A DNA stretch of 60,000 nucleotides from assembly GCF_001039355.2 (NCBI RefSeq), contig NW_019775114.1, positions 282,225 to 342,224 on the forward strand, given 5' to 3'. The position numbers and the translations under genes were made by a program. The DNA is from Lingula anatina (taxonomy: Eukaryota; Brachiopoda; Lingulata; Lingulida; Lingulidae). Shown one piece after another: positions 1-12,513 of this stretch; within the stretch, counting starts at the first letter, position 1; every line of letters starts with the position of its first letter. Below the pieces are notes generated by a model. That model had not been told where the DNA came from. It saw nothing but the letters and a program-made list of their open reading frames with translations, and did no database searches.

Positions 1-400
1 GTGTGCTGACACCTCACCTGTACTGACAACATAGCCCAACACTGGGTGACACCTGTTGTCATGATAACATAGCCACACACTAGGTCACACCTGTTGTCAT
101 GACAACATAAAGCCATACACAGGGTCACACCTGTTGTCATGACAACATAGCCATACACTGGGTGACACCTGTTGTCATGACAACATAGCCATACACTGGG
201 TGACACCTGTTGTCGTGACAACATAGCCATACACTGGGTAACACCTGTTGTCATGACAACATAGCCATACACTGGGTCACACCTGTTGTCATGACAACAT
301 AGCCATACACTGGGTGACACCTGTTGTCATGACAACATAGCCATACACTGGGTGACACCTGTTATCGTGACAACATAGCCATACACTGGGTAACACCTGT
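1..400. repeat. 38-bp minisatellite, about 10 copies, palindrome-bearing
   Basis: Tandem unit of about 38 bases beginning CACTGGGTGACACCTG, with a few 40-base variants. Each intact unit contains the perfect 16-base palindrome TGTTGTCATGACAACA. The array reaches the window edge and may extend further. Confidence 0.92.
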
Positions 401-402
401 TC

Positions 403-2188
403 TCATTTGTTATTATCCCATGCATGAAGTGTTCCAGAAGTGATGAAGATAAAATAAAGTGATTTGTCAATGTACTTGCAGAACTTTCTTCCAAAGTAGT
501 TAGTGAGATAAAGACCTTGAAAATGAGATGGAGCTCATCACCACAGGCAGGAATTACATTTAGAACTTGTATGGTCTTTTTAGATATTAATGTGTCTGAT
601 TTAGATTTCATATATGCTAGAAAAAATGGGCTCAAATCATTGATAGAGGTTTCTATAAGAATATATTGTCATATTAACAACTTCAGCTTAGGGATGATAT
701 GGTTAGGGCATGCAAGGCACGGAAATAAATGTCAGTCTGAAAAAGTGATTATGAAGAGAAGATTGTCATACCAAAGTGATCCGCAGTAAGAAGATTGCAG
801 AAGGCATGGCACAGAGTGATGAGAAGCAAGATTCTTAGAGCAAATTAACCTGTGATAGACGACAGGGCCTGAAGAAAAGAGGCCGTAGAGCAAGATGACA
901 GAAGAAATGGGACAGACGCACATGCCATGCATTTCTTGAAGCAATTAAGTGGTAGAAAATGACAGAGTATTTACTGCTAATGAAGCTTAATGATCTAACC
1001 AGTATTTCACACACAATCAACGCTTCTGTAAACATAATTAGAGGCTTGTAGAACCTAGAGCCTGCTTACTCACTAGATACAATGCTAAAACTGGGGAAAT
1101 GAGCTACTATTGTTGGCCCCCTGAATAAAAAAATTACCTTAATTTTACATAAAAAATTAATCAATATGAGGTCAAATTTATTCTTACTCAGTACAACTGT
1201 TAAAATTATTTGGCATTTTTGTCAACTTAAAATTGCCTTAAAAAACTGGATATGAGGGTACTTTATATGACAATTCTTTGGCATTCTTTTATCTATTATT
1301 TGCCTTAAACCAGGGCCAGCATTGATTTCAGTGTACAAGTTTTAATAACATATTGACATGTTGGTTGCTAGAGGGAGACACTGGGGTGATCACAGTGTCC
1401 TTGAGGCAGAGAAATCAGTTGAATTCTTCTGACTCTAGTTTAGTCATCACATTTCATAAGTAAATGAATTGGCCACAAAAGTATAAAATAGTTGCTCAGC
1501 AAAGAGGAAAGTAGAAAAAATGCACGATGCCTGGGGGAATGGACTGAAGAGATTTGCATTTGTTAAAAGACAGAAAGGGGGATGCCATGTTAATGTCACA
1601 TCTAAGAGTATTGTGAAGCAGGGAAAAAAGATGGATTGGAGACAAGAAAGAATTTGATAGGACAGAAGAAAATATGGAGGAACTGGCCAGTGCCATAGAA
1701 ACAATATAACACTAAACTTTCTTTTCTAATATGCATCTTTGAGTTCCTATTTCAAATTTAAAGAAAAAATGGTATATTTTAACATTTGAATAAAAGTATT
1801 TGGTGACAAAGAACCTGCTAACTTAAGTCCCCATCCTTCCCCAGATTGTTTTCTATCAGTTTGAAATTAAGACTATCTAGGAAAGCTATATCTTGTCATA
1901 TTGATGAAAATGATAGGTACCTCTCAATATTGTCACTATCAACATAAAAAACAATTTCAAATTGTGAACCATCATTGTTGGATTCTATACAATAAAATCA
2001 AAAAGACAGCATACAACCAGTGTGTGTAGGGAGAGAGTGGCATTGTGAAGTTATAGTCATATGATGGTTTGGCATACAACAGGGTTTCTATATGATATTA
2101 TTAGTTATAATGCCTGGTAGTCTAGTGTGACGTGCTCTATGATCACTGCCAATAAATACCTCCCTCCCCCCCCCCCCAAAAAAAAAAG
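403..2188. other. No gene seen
   Basis: AT-rich sequence with only short random open frames on both strands. A C12/A10 homopolymer pair sits at about 2166-2187, immediately before the first duplicated block. Confidence 0.6.
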
Positions 2189-5100
2189 ACACCAGGAAGG
2201 TTGTAGTCAGTGTTCAACAGGGGTTTACTACAGAATGTTTTAGTTATAACCCAAAAGGTTAAAACATAAAAGTTCTAATCTCTGGGTAGAAAGGCTTAAT
2301 TGCAACAAACAATTTTGCAATTCCTCAGAAGCAAACATGAGACAGGAGTCATTATTCCAGTAGGACATTGGGTGGTGTCATCCCATTATCAGCTACCTGT
2401 GATCAGGACTAAAACAATTATGTTCAAACCATTGTGAACATGACTGTGGTTAGGTAACAGCATATGTCATAGACAGAGCAGCAGACTTGTCTGTCACTGA
2501 GGTAACTATGGGAACAGTGGGCTACCAGTCAAAATAATCAAGTTTAAAAAACACCCACAAGTCAGCCTTGTAAGTAAAACATTAGCTTTTTTCCCAGTTG
2601 TGATTGATTTGATAAAAGATTAGCTATTTGTCTGAATTAAAAATATGCCTTTGCAGACCCAGAGGTTTGATAGAGCACATTGTTTCCTAATCTTTACACT
2701 TCCACTAATGGAACTGAGTCTGGTTCGCTCATCCCTTGCTCCAAGATAATCAGACAGCTTTTGGCAAGTTTTTTTTAGGAAAAATAATATCTGAAAAAGT
2801 GGCACAGTGAAATTAAACTGCTGGGAATCTATATGGTAAACTTGCTGTTGCGTAGCATATTTATGAAGAAGGAGATAATGGATTTGAGTGCAACTGCTGA
2901 TTTTGACTTCTTTCCCAGTTGGGGATTGGGAAAGTAGCTATTAGCTATGGTTAAGTGGTGTGACAGTTTATTCCATCTTTTAGGGAAAAAAGCTCATTTT
3001 TTCCACAAATGATTTCCTTCCTCTCACACCCTCTTACACGCGCTGCGGCACTTAGAGCCCTCTCAACTTAAAGTCCTACGTGGAAAATGATCCATTATCT
3101 CCTCCTTGGTGTCATTTGTCATAAAGCTTAGGATTCATAATGCACTTCAGATATGTGAACAGAAGCTGAAAATATGACACTAGCTCTACTGAAGACCATA
3201 GGATTCTGCTGATGTCTAGACATGGATTCTAACATTTCATGATTTTCTCACTTATTTCAGCAATAAAATATTCTGCTTTTCTCTTTTTAAATTGCAAAAC
3301 AAACAAATGAGATTAAAAGTATACCAGTAAGACCCACATTTCTTTTGAGGTAGAAACCTCTGTGCTCTGTAATCTATATTTTGTTTTAGTCAAAAATGTA
3401 AAAGTTAAAGCCAAATAAAAATTTTGGATCAAACCTGTGATAAATGACCACCAATAAGTTTACATTTTTTAAATAACAAAATATAAGTAAATATAATATT
3501 TAAAAATTCTATGGTTCTTGTTTTCCCTTTAAGTCCAAACTTGGTGACAGCATCAAAATCAACTTCCTGGTTTTTTTCTGATAAAAAAGAAAAATAGAAA
3601 TGAGAAAGTAAATTTTGTTTAAAAGTGGATGAAAACAAAGTGCTGTCACCAACTTGTTTGTGTGGAGGACATTAGAAATGACAGGATAAAGTGGGAAGTC
3701 ATTGTGGTTAGATGTAGCTGTATACCCAGGTAGATATATAGCGTGTTATCATAGTATGTGGTTAGATACATGTATAGCGTGTGATATTAAAGTATTTGAT
3801 TAAACAGGAGTGACAGACAGCTATGTCACAGGTAACTGGGTGCACACTCTAGGTTAACACAGTTTGGCCCTGGACTGTCTACCCATAGCTAGACTATAGA
3901 TCTGTACCTATCAGTTACAGCATCACTGTGAAACAATGAAGACAGAGTTGAACATTCATAGCACTCAGCTTCATGGCCAGTCTATTGGTTGCTTGGCTAG
4001 GCAGTTTGACTTTAGCTTGTTAATTTGACCACATTTAGGTTGTTCATTTGCTGGTTGGGCTGTAAAGTGCAGTGTGCTGCCCAGCTAAATTGATTGCTTG
4101 ACTTGTAAATGAAAATCTTTTACTACACTTAATGGTTATGGACTCGTTCAGATTGCTCAGTGCTAAGTACGGCTTTACATTGTAGCCAGCTTTTATTATT
4201 AACAATAGAAACAGAGAGGTAACATGAGAATGTGAGAATTTTTCCCTGAAGACAGAAATGGTTTTATCACTTGCAATATTAATATTATTGATGTGTTTTT
4301 TTTTTATTAATTTTTTCTGTGTGGGAGAATTAGACTATGTACTGGGTAATACAGTGACGTAGGTACAGCATGCTGGAGGGTACAGTGACAACATTATACT
4401 TACCATCTACAATTATACAGATACAGTGATTTACAACTCATGTAAAATTTACGAATGGAGAAAATCACTTAGCTTCAAGAAAGGAGTTTAAGCCTCCCAG
4501 GTACAGCATATGGCAGGAGGGAAATTCTTCATCACTGCTATGGGAGAAATACTGAGATATTTTGCAAGTTTTATCATTATTTTGCCTGTCAAAAGTTATG
4601 ATTTTGCTGCAAGCTTTTCAAAGTTTATTAAATATGCTGTTGTAGTGTTTTTTAAGACTTGTGGGGAGGAAGAATTGAATGCCTTTTTAAAGTGAATTGG
4701 AATCAGTTTAAAAGTACATTTTTGTGGAGAACTAGAAAAAAATCTAGCAGTAAATGTTGGAGTAAGTTTATCGTTCGAATTGTTTTAATAAAAATCAGTT
4801 ATCAATTAAATGTGTTCTCCAGTATCCACAGTTTTATATTAATTACCAAATACAGAAATTGGTTGATATAGGAGTAATTGATTGTAATAGACACAAACAA
4901 AATGAATAGTACAGCTAGGAAGGAGTAATCCCCACAGTGAAAAAACATAAAGTGAACATTTTTGAAATGGCCTTATTGGGAAAAAGGATGATCTCTCGTA
5001 ATGAAATATAAAACGGAAGAGACATCTCTTCATGATGACCCTATTCATGTATATAGAGACCTTTCTTTGTCTCAGCTCAGTTTTCAATCAGGTTAATTAA

Positions 5101-5685
5101 AAAACACAGGTGAGATTTTAACTTTGATTTCCCAGGTGAGAAACTTGAAAGAGTTCAAATAATGAAGTGAAATCCATCATACCACGTAATGCCAAACAGA
5201 AACTTGTCATGAAATAAGGATACAGTGCAAAATTTCAAACAAAAACAAAAGTTGCTAATAAGTGGTGCATTTCTTGTAGATAAAGGGATATTCTCACAAA
5301 TCACCCACTGTATTGGTGCAAGGGAAGTCCTTGATTGGTGTAGAGTGCAAGACACGTGTTCTGAAAGGTCATTCAGAAAATAAACAAGTTGACTTGCCTG
5401 CATATTCTAGGACAGGCCAGCCATTGTTGTTGCTTTGATCCTCCCAAAAGTTTTAAATTTGACCTTAACTGAGAGTCAGGAATTGGAATAAGTTAAGGCC
5501 AGTGTACACGCAGTATGGTTTCAATCAAGAGTTCGAGGAGTTCAGGCCAATTTTACGCAGCTGAAGTTGGGTTTTGTATTTAAAGATATTTCACACACAG
5601 TGCAGAATTGATTGTACAATTTATGTGATTTAGGAGGTGTTACTCAACATATTGCAATCAACACTTCAATAATTAGATTCTATGA
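2189..5685. repeat. Duplicated block 1, copy 1 (haplotype)
   Basis: About 3.5 kb that recurs almost base for base at 5691-9192 with scattered substitutions and small indels. It ends exactly at the n at 5686. No gene is recognised inside; small open frames are broken or shifted between copies. Confidence 0.92.
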
Positions 5686-5686
5686 N
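5686..5686. other. Assembly gap (n)
   Basis: Joins the two copies of block 1. The other single n positions are 11611, 15224, 33225, 42450, 48087 and 59904; all except 42450 sit at a duplication junction. Confidence 0.9.
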
Positions 5687-5690
5687 CCAA

Positions 5691-8600
5691 ACACCAGGAA
5701 GGTTGTAGTCAGTGTTCAACAGGGGTTTACTACAGAATGTTTTAGTTATAACCCAAAAGGTTAAAACATAAAAGTTCTAATCTCTGGGTAGAAAGGCTTA
5801 ATTGCAACAAACAATTTTGCAATTCCTCAGAAGCAAACTGGAGACAGGAGTCATTAATCCAGTAGGACATTGGGTGGTGTCACCCCATTATCAGCTATCT
5901 GTGATCAGGACTAAAACAATTATGTTCAAACCATTGTGAACCTGACTGTAGTTAGGTAACAGCATATGTCAGAGCAGAGCATAGACAGAGCAGCAGACTT
6001 GTCTGTCACTGAGGTAACTATGGGAACAGTGGGCTAGCAGTCAAAATAATCAAGTTAAAAAAACACCCACAAGTCAGCCTTGTAAGTAAAACATTAGCTT
6101 TTTTCCCAGTTGTGATTGATTTGATAAAAGATTAGCTATTTGTCTGAATTAAAAATATGCCTTTGCAGACCCAGAGGTTTGATAGAGCACATTGTTTCCT
6201 AATCTTTACACTTCCACTAATGGAACTGAGTCTGGTTCGCTCATCCCTTGCTCCAAGATAATCAGACAGCTTTTGGCAAGTTTTTTTAGGAAAATAATAT
6301 CTGAAAAAGTGGCACAGTGAAATGTAACTGCTGGGAATCTATATGGTGAAGTTGCTGTTGCGTAGCATATTTATGAAGAAGAAGATAATGGATTTGAGTG
6401 CAACTGCTGATTTTGACTTCTTTGCCAGTTGGGGATTGGGAAAGTAGCTATTAGCTATGGTTAAGTGGTGTGACAGTTTATTCCGTCTTTTAGGGAAAAA
6501 AGCTCATTTTTTCCACAAATGATTTCCTTCCTCTCACACCCTCTTACACGCGCTGCGGCACTTAGAGCCCTCTCAACTTTAAGTCCTACGTGGAGAATGA
6601 TCCATTATCTCCTCCTTGGTGTCATTTGTCATAAGGCTTTGGATTCATAATGCACTTCAGATATGTGAACAGAAGCTGAAAATATGACACCAGCTCTACT
6701 GAAGACCATAGGACTCTACTGATGTCTAGACATGGATTCTGACATTTCATGATTTTCTCACTTATTTCAGCAATAAAATATTCTGCTTTTCTCTTTTTAA
6801 ATTGCAAAACAAACAAATGATATCAAAAGTATATCAGTAAGACATACATTTCTTTTGAGGTAGAAACCTCTGTGCTCTCTAATATATATTTTGTTTTAGT
6901 CAAAAATGTAAAAGTTAAAGCCAAATAAAAATTTTGGATCAAACCTGTGATAAATGACAACCAATAAGTGTACATTTTTTAAATAACAAAATATAAGTAA
7001 ATATTATATTTGAAAATTGCTATGGTTCTTGTTTTTCCATTAAGTCCAAACTTGGTGAGAGTGTCAAAATCAACTTCCTGGTCTTTTTCACTGATAAAAA
7101 AGAAAAATAGAAATGAGAAAGTAAATTTTGTTAAAAAGTGGATAAAAACAAAGTGCTGTCACCAACTTGTTTGTGTGGAGGACATTAGAAATGACAGGAT
7201 AAAGTGGGAAGTCATTGTGGTTATATGTAGCTGTATACCCAGGTAGATATAGCGTGTGTTATCATAGTATGTGGTTAGATACATGTATAGCGTGTGATAT
7301 TAAAGTATTTGGTTAAACAGGAGGAACAGACAGCTATGTCACAGGTAACTGGGTACACACTCTAGGTCAACGCAGTTTGGCCCTGGACTGTCTACCCATA
7401 GCTAGACTATAGATCTGTACCTGTCAGTTACAGCATCACTGTGAAACAATGAAGACAGAGTTAAACATTCACAGCACTCAGCTTCGTGGCCAGTCTATTG
7501 GTTGCTTGGCTAGGCAGTTTAACATGTTAGCTTGTTAATTTGACCACATTTGGGTTGTTCATTTGCTGTTTGGGCTGTAAAGTGCAGTGTGCTGCCCAGC
7601 TAAATTGATTGCTTGACTTGTAAATGAAAATCTTTTACTACACTTAGTGGCTATGGACTCGTTCAGATTGCTCAGTGCTAAGTACGGCTTTACATTATAG
7701 CCAGCTTTTGTTATTAACAATAGAAACAGAGGGGTAATATGAGAATGTGAGAATTTCTTCCCTGAAGACAGAAATGGTTTTATCACTTGCAATATTAATA
7801 TTATTGATGTGTTTTTTTTATTAATTTTTTCTGTGTGGGAGAATTAGACTATGTACTGGGTAATACAGTGACATAGGTGCAGCATGCTGGAGGGTACAGT
7901 GACAACATTACACTTAACATCTACAATTATACAGATAACAGTGATTTACAACTCATGTAAAATTTACAATTGGAGAAAATCACTTAGCTTCAAGAAAGGA
8001 GTTCAAGCCTCCCAGGTACAGCGTATGGCAGGAGGGAAATTCTTCATCACTGCTATGGGAGAAATACTGACATATTTTGCAAGTTTTATCATTATTTTGC
8101 CTGTCAAAAGTTATGATTTTGCTGCAAGCTTTTCAAAGTTTATTAAATATGCTGTTGTAGTGTTTTTTAAGACTTGTGGGGAGGAAGAATTGAATGCCTT
8201 TTTAAAGTGAATTGGAGTTTAAAAGTACATTTTTGTGGAGAACTAGAAAAAAATCTAGCAGTAAATGTTGGAGTAAGTTTATCGTTCGAATTGTTTTAAT
8301 AAAAATCAGTTATCAATTAAATGTGTTCTCCAGTAGCCACAGTTTTATATTAATTACCAAATACAGAAATTGGTTGATATAGGAGTAATTGATTGTAATA
8401 GACACAAACAAAATGAATAGTACAGCTAGGAAGGAGTAATCCCCACAGTGAAAAAACAAAGTGAACATTTTTGAAATGGCCTTATTGGGAAAAAGGATGA
8501 TCTCTCATAATGAAATATAAAACGGAAGAGACATCTCTTCATGATGACCCTATTCATGTATATAGAGACCTTTCTTTGTCTCAGCTCAGTTTTCAATCAG

Positions 8601-9192
8601 GTTAATTAAAAAACACAGGTGAGATGTTAACTTTGATTTCCCAGGTGAGAAACTTGAAAGAGTTCAAATAATGAAGTGAAATCTATCATACCACTTAATG
8701 CCAAACAGAAACTTGTCATGAAATAAGGATACAGTGCAAAATTTCAAACAAAAACAAAAGTTGCTGTTATTTGGTGCATTTCTGGTAGATAAAGGGATAT
8801 TCTCACAAATCACCCACTGTATTGGTGCAAGGGAAGTCCTTGATTGGTGTAGAGTGCAAGACACGTGTTCTGAAAGGTCATTCAGAAAATAAACAAGTTG
8901 ACTTGCCTGCATATTCTAGGACAGGCCAGCCATTGTTGTTGCTTTGATCCTCCCAAAAGTTTTAAATTTGACCTTAACTGAGAGTCAGGAATTGGAATAA
9001 GTTAAGGCCAGTGTACACGCAGTATGGTTTCAATCAAGAGTTCGAGTAGTTCAGGCCAATTTTACGCAGCTGAAGTTGGGTTTTGTATTTAAAGATATTT
9101 CACACATAGTGCAGAATTGATTGTACAATTGATGTGATTTAGGAGGTGTTACTCAACATATTGCAATCAACACTTCAATAATTAGATTCTAT
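5691..9192. repeat. Duplicated block 1, copy 2 (haplotype)
   Basis: Second copy of 2189-5685; begins five bases after the n and then runs on into unique sequence from 9193. No gene seen. Confidence 0.92.
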
Positions 9193-11350
9193 AACTGCTT
9201 ACAGAGACCTGGTGCTTGTTAAAGGAAGCTCTGTGATCTGCTGTGGGTAGCTATGATGAGTGGACAATCAATCAGTTTTATTACATGACCAGGTGGTGAA
9301 CTGTGGCTGATTTAAGATGGTCAACTTCCCAAATTGGGGGCTAACACGATTGTTTCAAAAGTATTACTAAGATTGATTGAGATGCTGTAACTGAAGATGT
9401 TCTTTTACTTTGAAGAAATTCTGATATATATCTTTCTAGTGAGAGTAATATATATATTTTTTAAACTGCGATATACATGTTGGTGAAAAATGCAACTTTT
9501 TTATGCCTTAGATTCTGCAGTTCAACTGCTGTGGGTTCATTCAGTGTGATCAGCTATTTTATCCAATATTGGCAGAGAAATACAATTGGATGAATACATA
9601 TCTCTTTGAAGGTAATTAATGGTGATTACACATAAAAGTAATGCCGGCACAGGTCAAGCATATAAACATTGGAGACAAATATATTTTTATCAAGTACTTC
9701 AGCCCAGATTTGTTATTATCAGCCATTTCAAGCGTGCACTTCATTAAGGGCCAGAGCCTCGGCAGAAGAGGAGGCTTCCATCCCTCAGTGGTAGAGTGGA
9801 GAAGAAGTGTAGTTTAATCAAGATTCATGGGTCATTAGTGGAAAGTTTCAGTTATTACAGCATTGATTCTTGTCTACCATTGGACCAGAGATGGTCATTT
9901 GATGAGCTGTTGCTAGGCAACCACAAATAAGTCCAATAGAGGGAGAGGTACCAGGGGGGGACCAGTGCAGCAGATGGGCCCAAGTTAAAACTATTTAAGA
10001 ACCACCTAGTGTGCAGGGGGGGGTGGGGGTGGGGGGGGTGGGGGGTTCATGTCAGGGCTGAATCAGACCCCAAATAGTCTAATAATAATCTATAAAATAT
10101 GTGTTTTAATGATTTTCTATTTAATACATTTCAAACAAAAATTCAGATTTAATGAAGTTTGATAAACATCAACTTTTTTATCCTTCATACTTCATTTATT
10201 TATACTTTATAATGAGAAGTACTTACCCACTATTAAAAACTTTAAAATGTTGAAAAGCCCTGAAGTTATGCCTCAGCTTTCAATGATTCAAATCTTTTTT
10301 TTTTTCTTTTTTGAAAAAAGATAAATAGACAGACCAAAGAATTCAATCCAGTTAGTTTCCCAGACAGAACAAATTACTTTTTTGTACAAAGTACTTTTTT
10401 GCAAGTATTAAGTCTGCTGACATTTAAAAGATGAATCTCTGGAAGGACACAGTTAAAAGCTCGGCAGATCGGCTGGAATCAATACATAACCACGGGCTTG
10501 CCATGAGAGAGGAGACAAACTATTACCTCTGGCAGCAGTAATTTGAGCATTGTTGGGCAATGGAAGCTGATTACCAATTTTCTGTTGAGACCTCTTAGAT
10601 CTCTTATTCTTTTTTATCCCAAGTGGTATTTCCAGTTCAAGTTGCATCTACAGAGGCTAATGAGGATATTGAACAGTAACATGACCTGCAGGTGATATTG
10701 ACCCTGTCCCAGAAGACGCGTGGTCCGCCAGACCAGACAATGGAACACATACTGTATTACAGTGCTAGTAAGACAACTGCCCTCAAGTTGTACGCTAATA
10801 GAACAGGACATTGTCAAGGAAACCAGTGACAATTCCCGGGAGAGAAATTACAGAGAGAGGACATAGTCTAGGAAATGATTTCTGCCTGCTTGCTGCAGGG
10901 AATGGGAGGTCTCGGAATCCAGAGATGCTGTCTCCCAGTCTCCCACTGGATGTCTTATAAAGAATTGATCCTGCCAGTTTTGTCAGAGAACAGAAATCTC
11001 TCCTGGCAATAACAATGTTTATACTAAACTGCTGAGGGTTCTATTTGGAGATATTCTAAGGAAGGATTTTAGTTACACAGAGGTAGATATAGCAGTATAT
11101 ATAGCTGTAGAGAACAGTATGGTAATGTCACACCGGACAGCTGGGGGATGGTTTAACACACCTGTGATCCAGGTAGACATTAAGAGGGGGGCACAGGTAA
11201 CATATGTGATCCAGGTAATACGCCCTGTGATCGAGTTAGATAGTTACAGTGGGCTACAGGTAATATATATGATCCAGGTAATATTGCACAGGACAGTGGT
11301 CACTTGTACAGATCTGCAGGTTTTTCTGATATCAGTTTATAGTTTACTTC
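9193..11350. other. Unique non-coding stretch
   Basis: No gene seen. Contains a G-rich tract at 10016-10046 of repeated G runs separated by single T bases, a plausible G-quadruplex former, and a T-rich tract near 10293-10310. Confidence 0.6.
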
Positions 11351-11926
11351 TGAGTTAACATGGAGGGAACACTGAGTTGACATGGAGGGGGACACTGAGT
11401 TGACATGGAGGGGGACACTGAGTTGACAGGAAGGGGACACTGAGTTGACATGGAGGGGGACACTGAGTTGACAGGAGGAGGACACTGAGTTGACATGGAG
11501 GGGGACACTGATTTGACATGGAAGGGGACACGGAGTTGACAGGGAGGGAGACACGGAGTTGACAGGGAAGGGGACACTGAGTTGACATGGAGGGGGACAC
11601 AGAGTTGACANGGAGGACACTGAGTTGACATGGAGGGGGACACTGATTTGACATGGAAGGGGACACGGAGTTGACAGGGAGGGAGACACGGAGTTGACAG
11701 GGAAGGGGACACTGAGTTGACATGGAGGGGGACACAGAGTTGACATGGAGGGGGACACAGAGTTGACATGGAGGGGGACACTGAGTTGACATGGAGAAGG
11801 ACACTGAGTTGACATGGAGGGAAACACTGAGTTGACATGGAGGGAACACTGAGTTGACATGGAGGGAACACTGAGTTGACATGGAGGGGGACACTGAGTT
11901 GACATGGAAGGGAACACTGAGTTGAC
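11351..11926. repeat. 23-bp minisatellite, about 25 copies
   Basis: Units of about 23 bases of the type GAGTTGACATGGAGGGGGACACT with frequent variants (GAAGGGGAC, GAGGGAGAC, CGGAGTTGACAGG). An n at 11611 lies inside it and the segments on either side (about 11477-11610 and 11612-11750) repeat the same variant order. A two-unit remnant of the same array follows the n at 15224. Long minus-strand open frames here are repeat artefacts. Confidence 0.92.
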
Positions 11927-12179
11927 TGTTTTTACAATAAATAAATGTTGTTCTTATTAAAAAATGAAACATTGATAATCTAAAAATATAGTGTATGTGT
12001 AGTAAAAGAAATGTGAAAATGAAAGAGTCATTCATCAAGTTTAGCCTGTCTCAGTACAGAATTGTGACATAGGGGCGCCATTGAAAGATCTGCTAAGTAC
12101 AGAATGCGGGTAGTTTTTTATATCTCTTTTTCTTTTCTAAAATGTACATTAAAACTTTGTCATTTGTAGACATGTATTT

Positions 12180-12413
12180 ATGACGAAATGTTATTTGTGG
12201 CTTATTTTTTCCTTCAGTAGAGGATGCAGCTATTTTGCATGGATGAAGCAGACGACTACGGATATCACATTTTTATTGTTTGACAGCCTGCTATACTGCT
12301 TCCAATATTCGGCGGAAGACCTTGTCTTTCAAAAAAAGGCAGAGATATTGATGCATTATGACAGTGTGTCTATAATTTGTGACTCTGAACAGCCCGTAGT
12401 CTGTCTGAACTGA
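12180..12413 (+). other. Candidate upstream ORF before signal exon A
   Basis: A 77-codon open frame starting MTKCYLWLIF and ending with TGA 15 bases before the signal-exon ATG. The second copy at 15532-15765 has the same length, with one visible residue change (SAED to SSED). It could be a regulatory uORF in the 5' leader, or plain leader sequence that happens to be open. No domain is recognised. Confidence 0.3.
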
Positions 12414-12428
12414 ATAACTCTGACTAAA

Positions 12429-12513
12429 ATGGTTAGAAAGAAGAAGATGATTTTTACCTCATGGATCTTGCCGCTTTCTTTGTTGTTAGCAGGAATCCAA
12501 TCGCAGAGAACAG
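12429..12513 (+). CDS. tutl/IGSF9-like: Signal-peptide exon A, haplotype copy 1
   Basis: 28 codons plus one base, starting MVRKKKMIF and continuing into a hydrophobic core WILPLSLLLAG, with a likely cleavage region around GIQSQ. It ends in phase 1 at a GTAATG donor, so it can join any phase-1 acceptor exon of this gene, including the Ig2 exon. The ATG was chosen because it precedes a classic n-region of basic residues and a hydrophobic core. A 77-codon open frame ends 15 bases upstream. Whether this exon goes to an unseen Ig1 exon or straight to Ig2 cannot be told from the DNA. Confidence 0.7.

Noticed and set aside
7884-8210. 108-codon frame and similar small frames in block 1
   Set aside because: The start region is altered between the two copies (61 versus 108 codons) and no family is recognised.
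11300-12038. Long minus-strand open frames of up to 227 codons rich in CQLSVPLHVNS
   Set aside because: They are translations of the 23-bp minisatellite in several frames; no splice sites, no domain, and the repeat contains an n.
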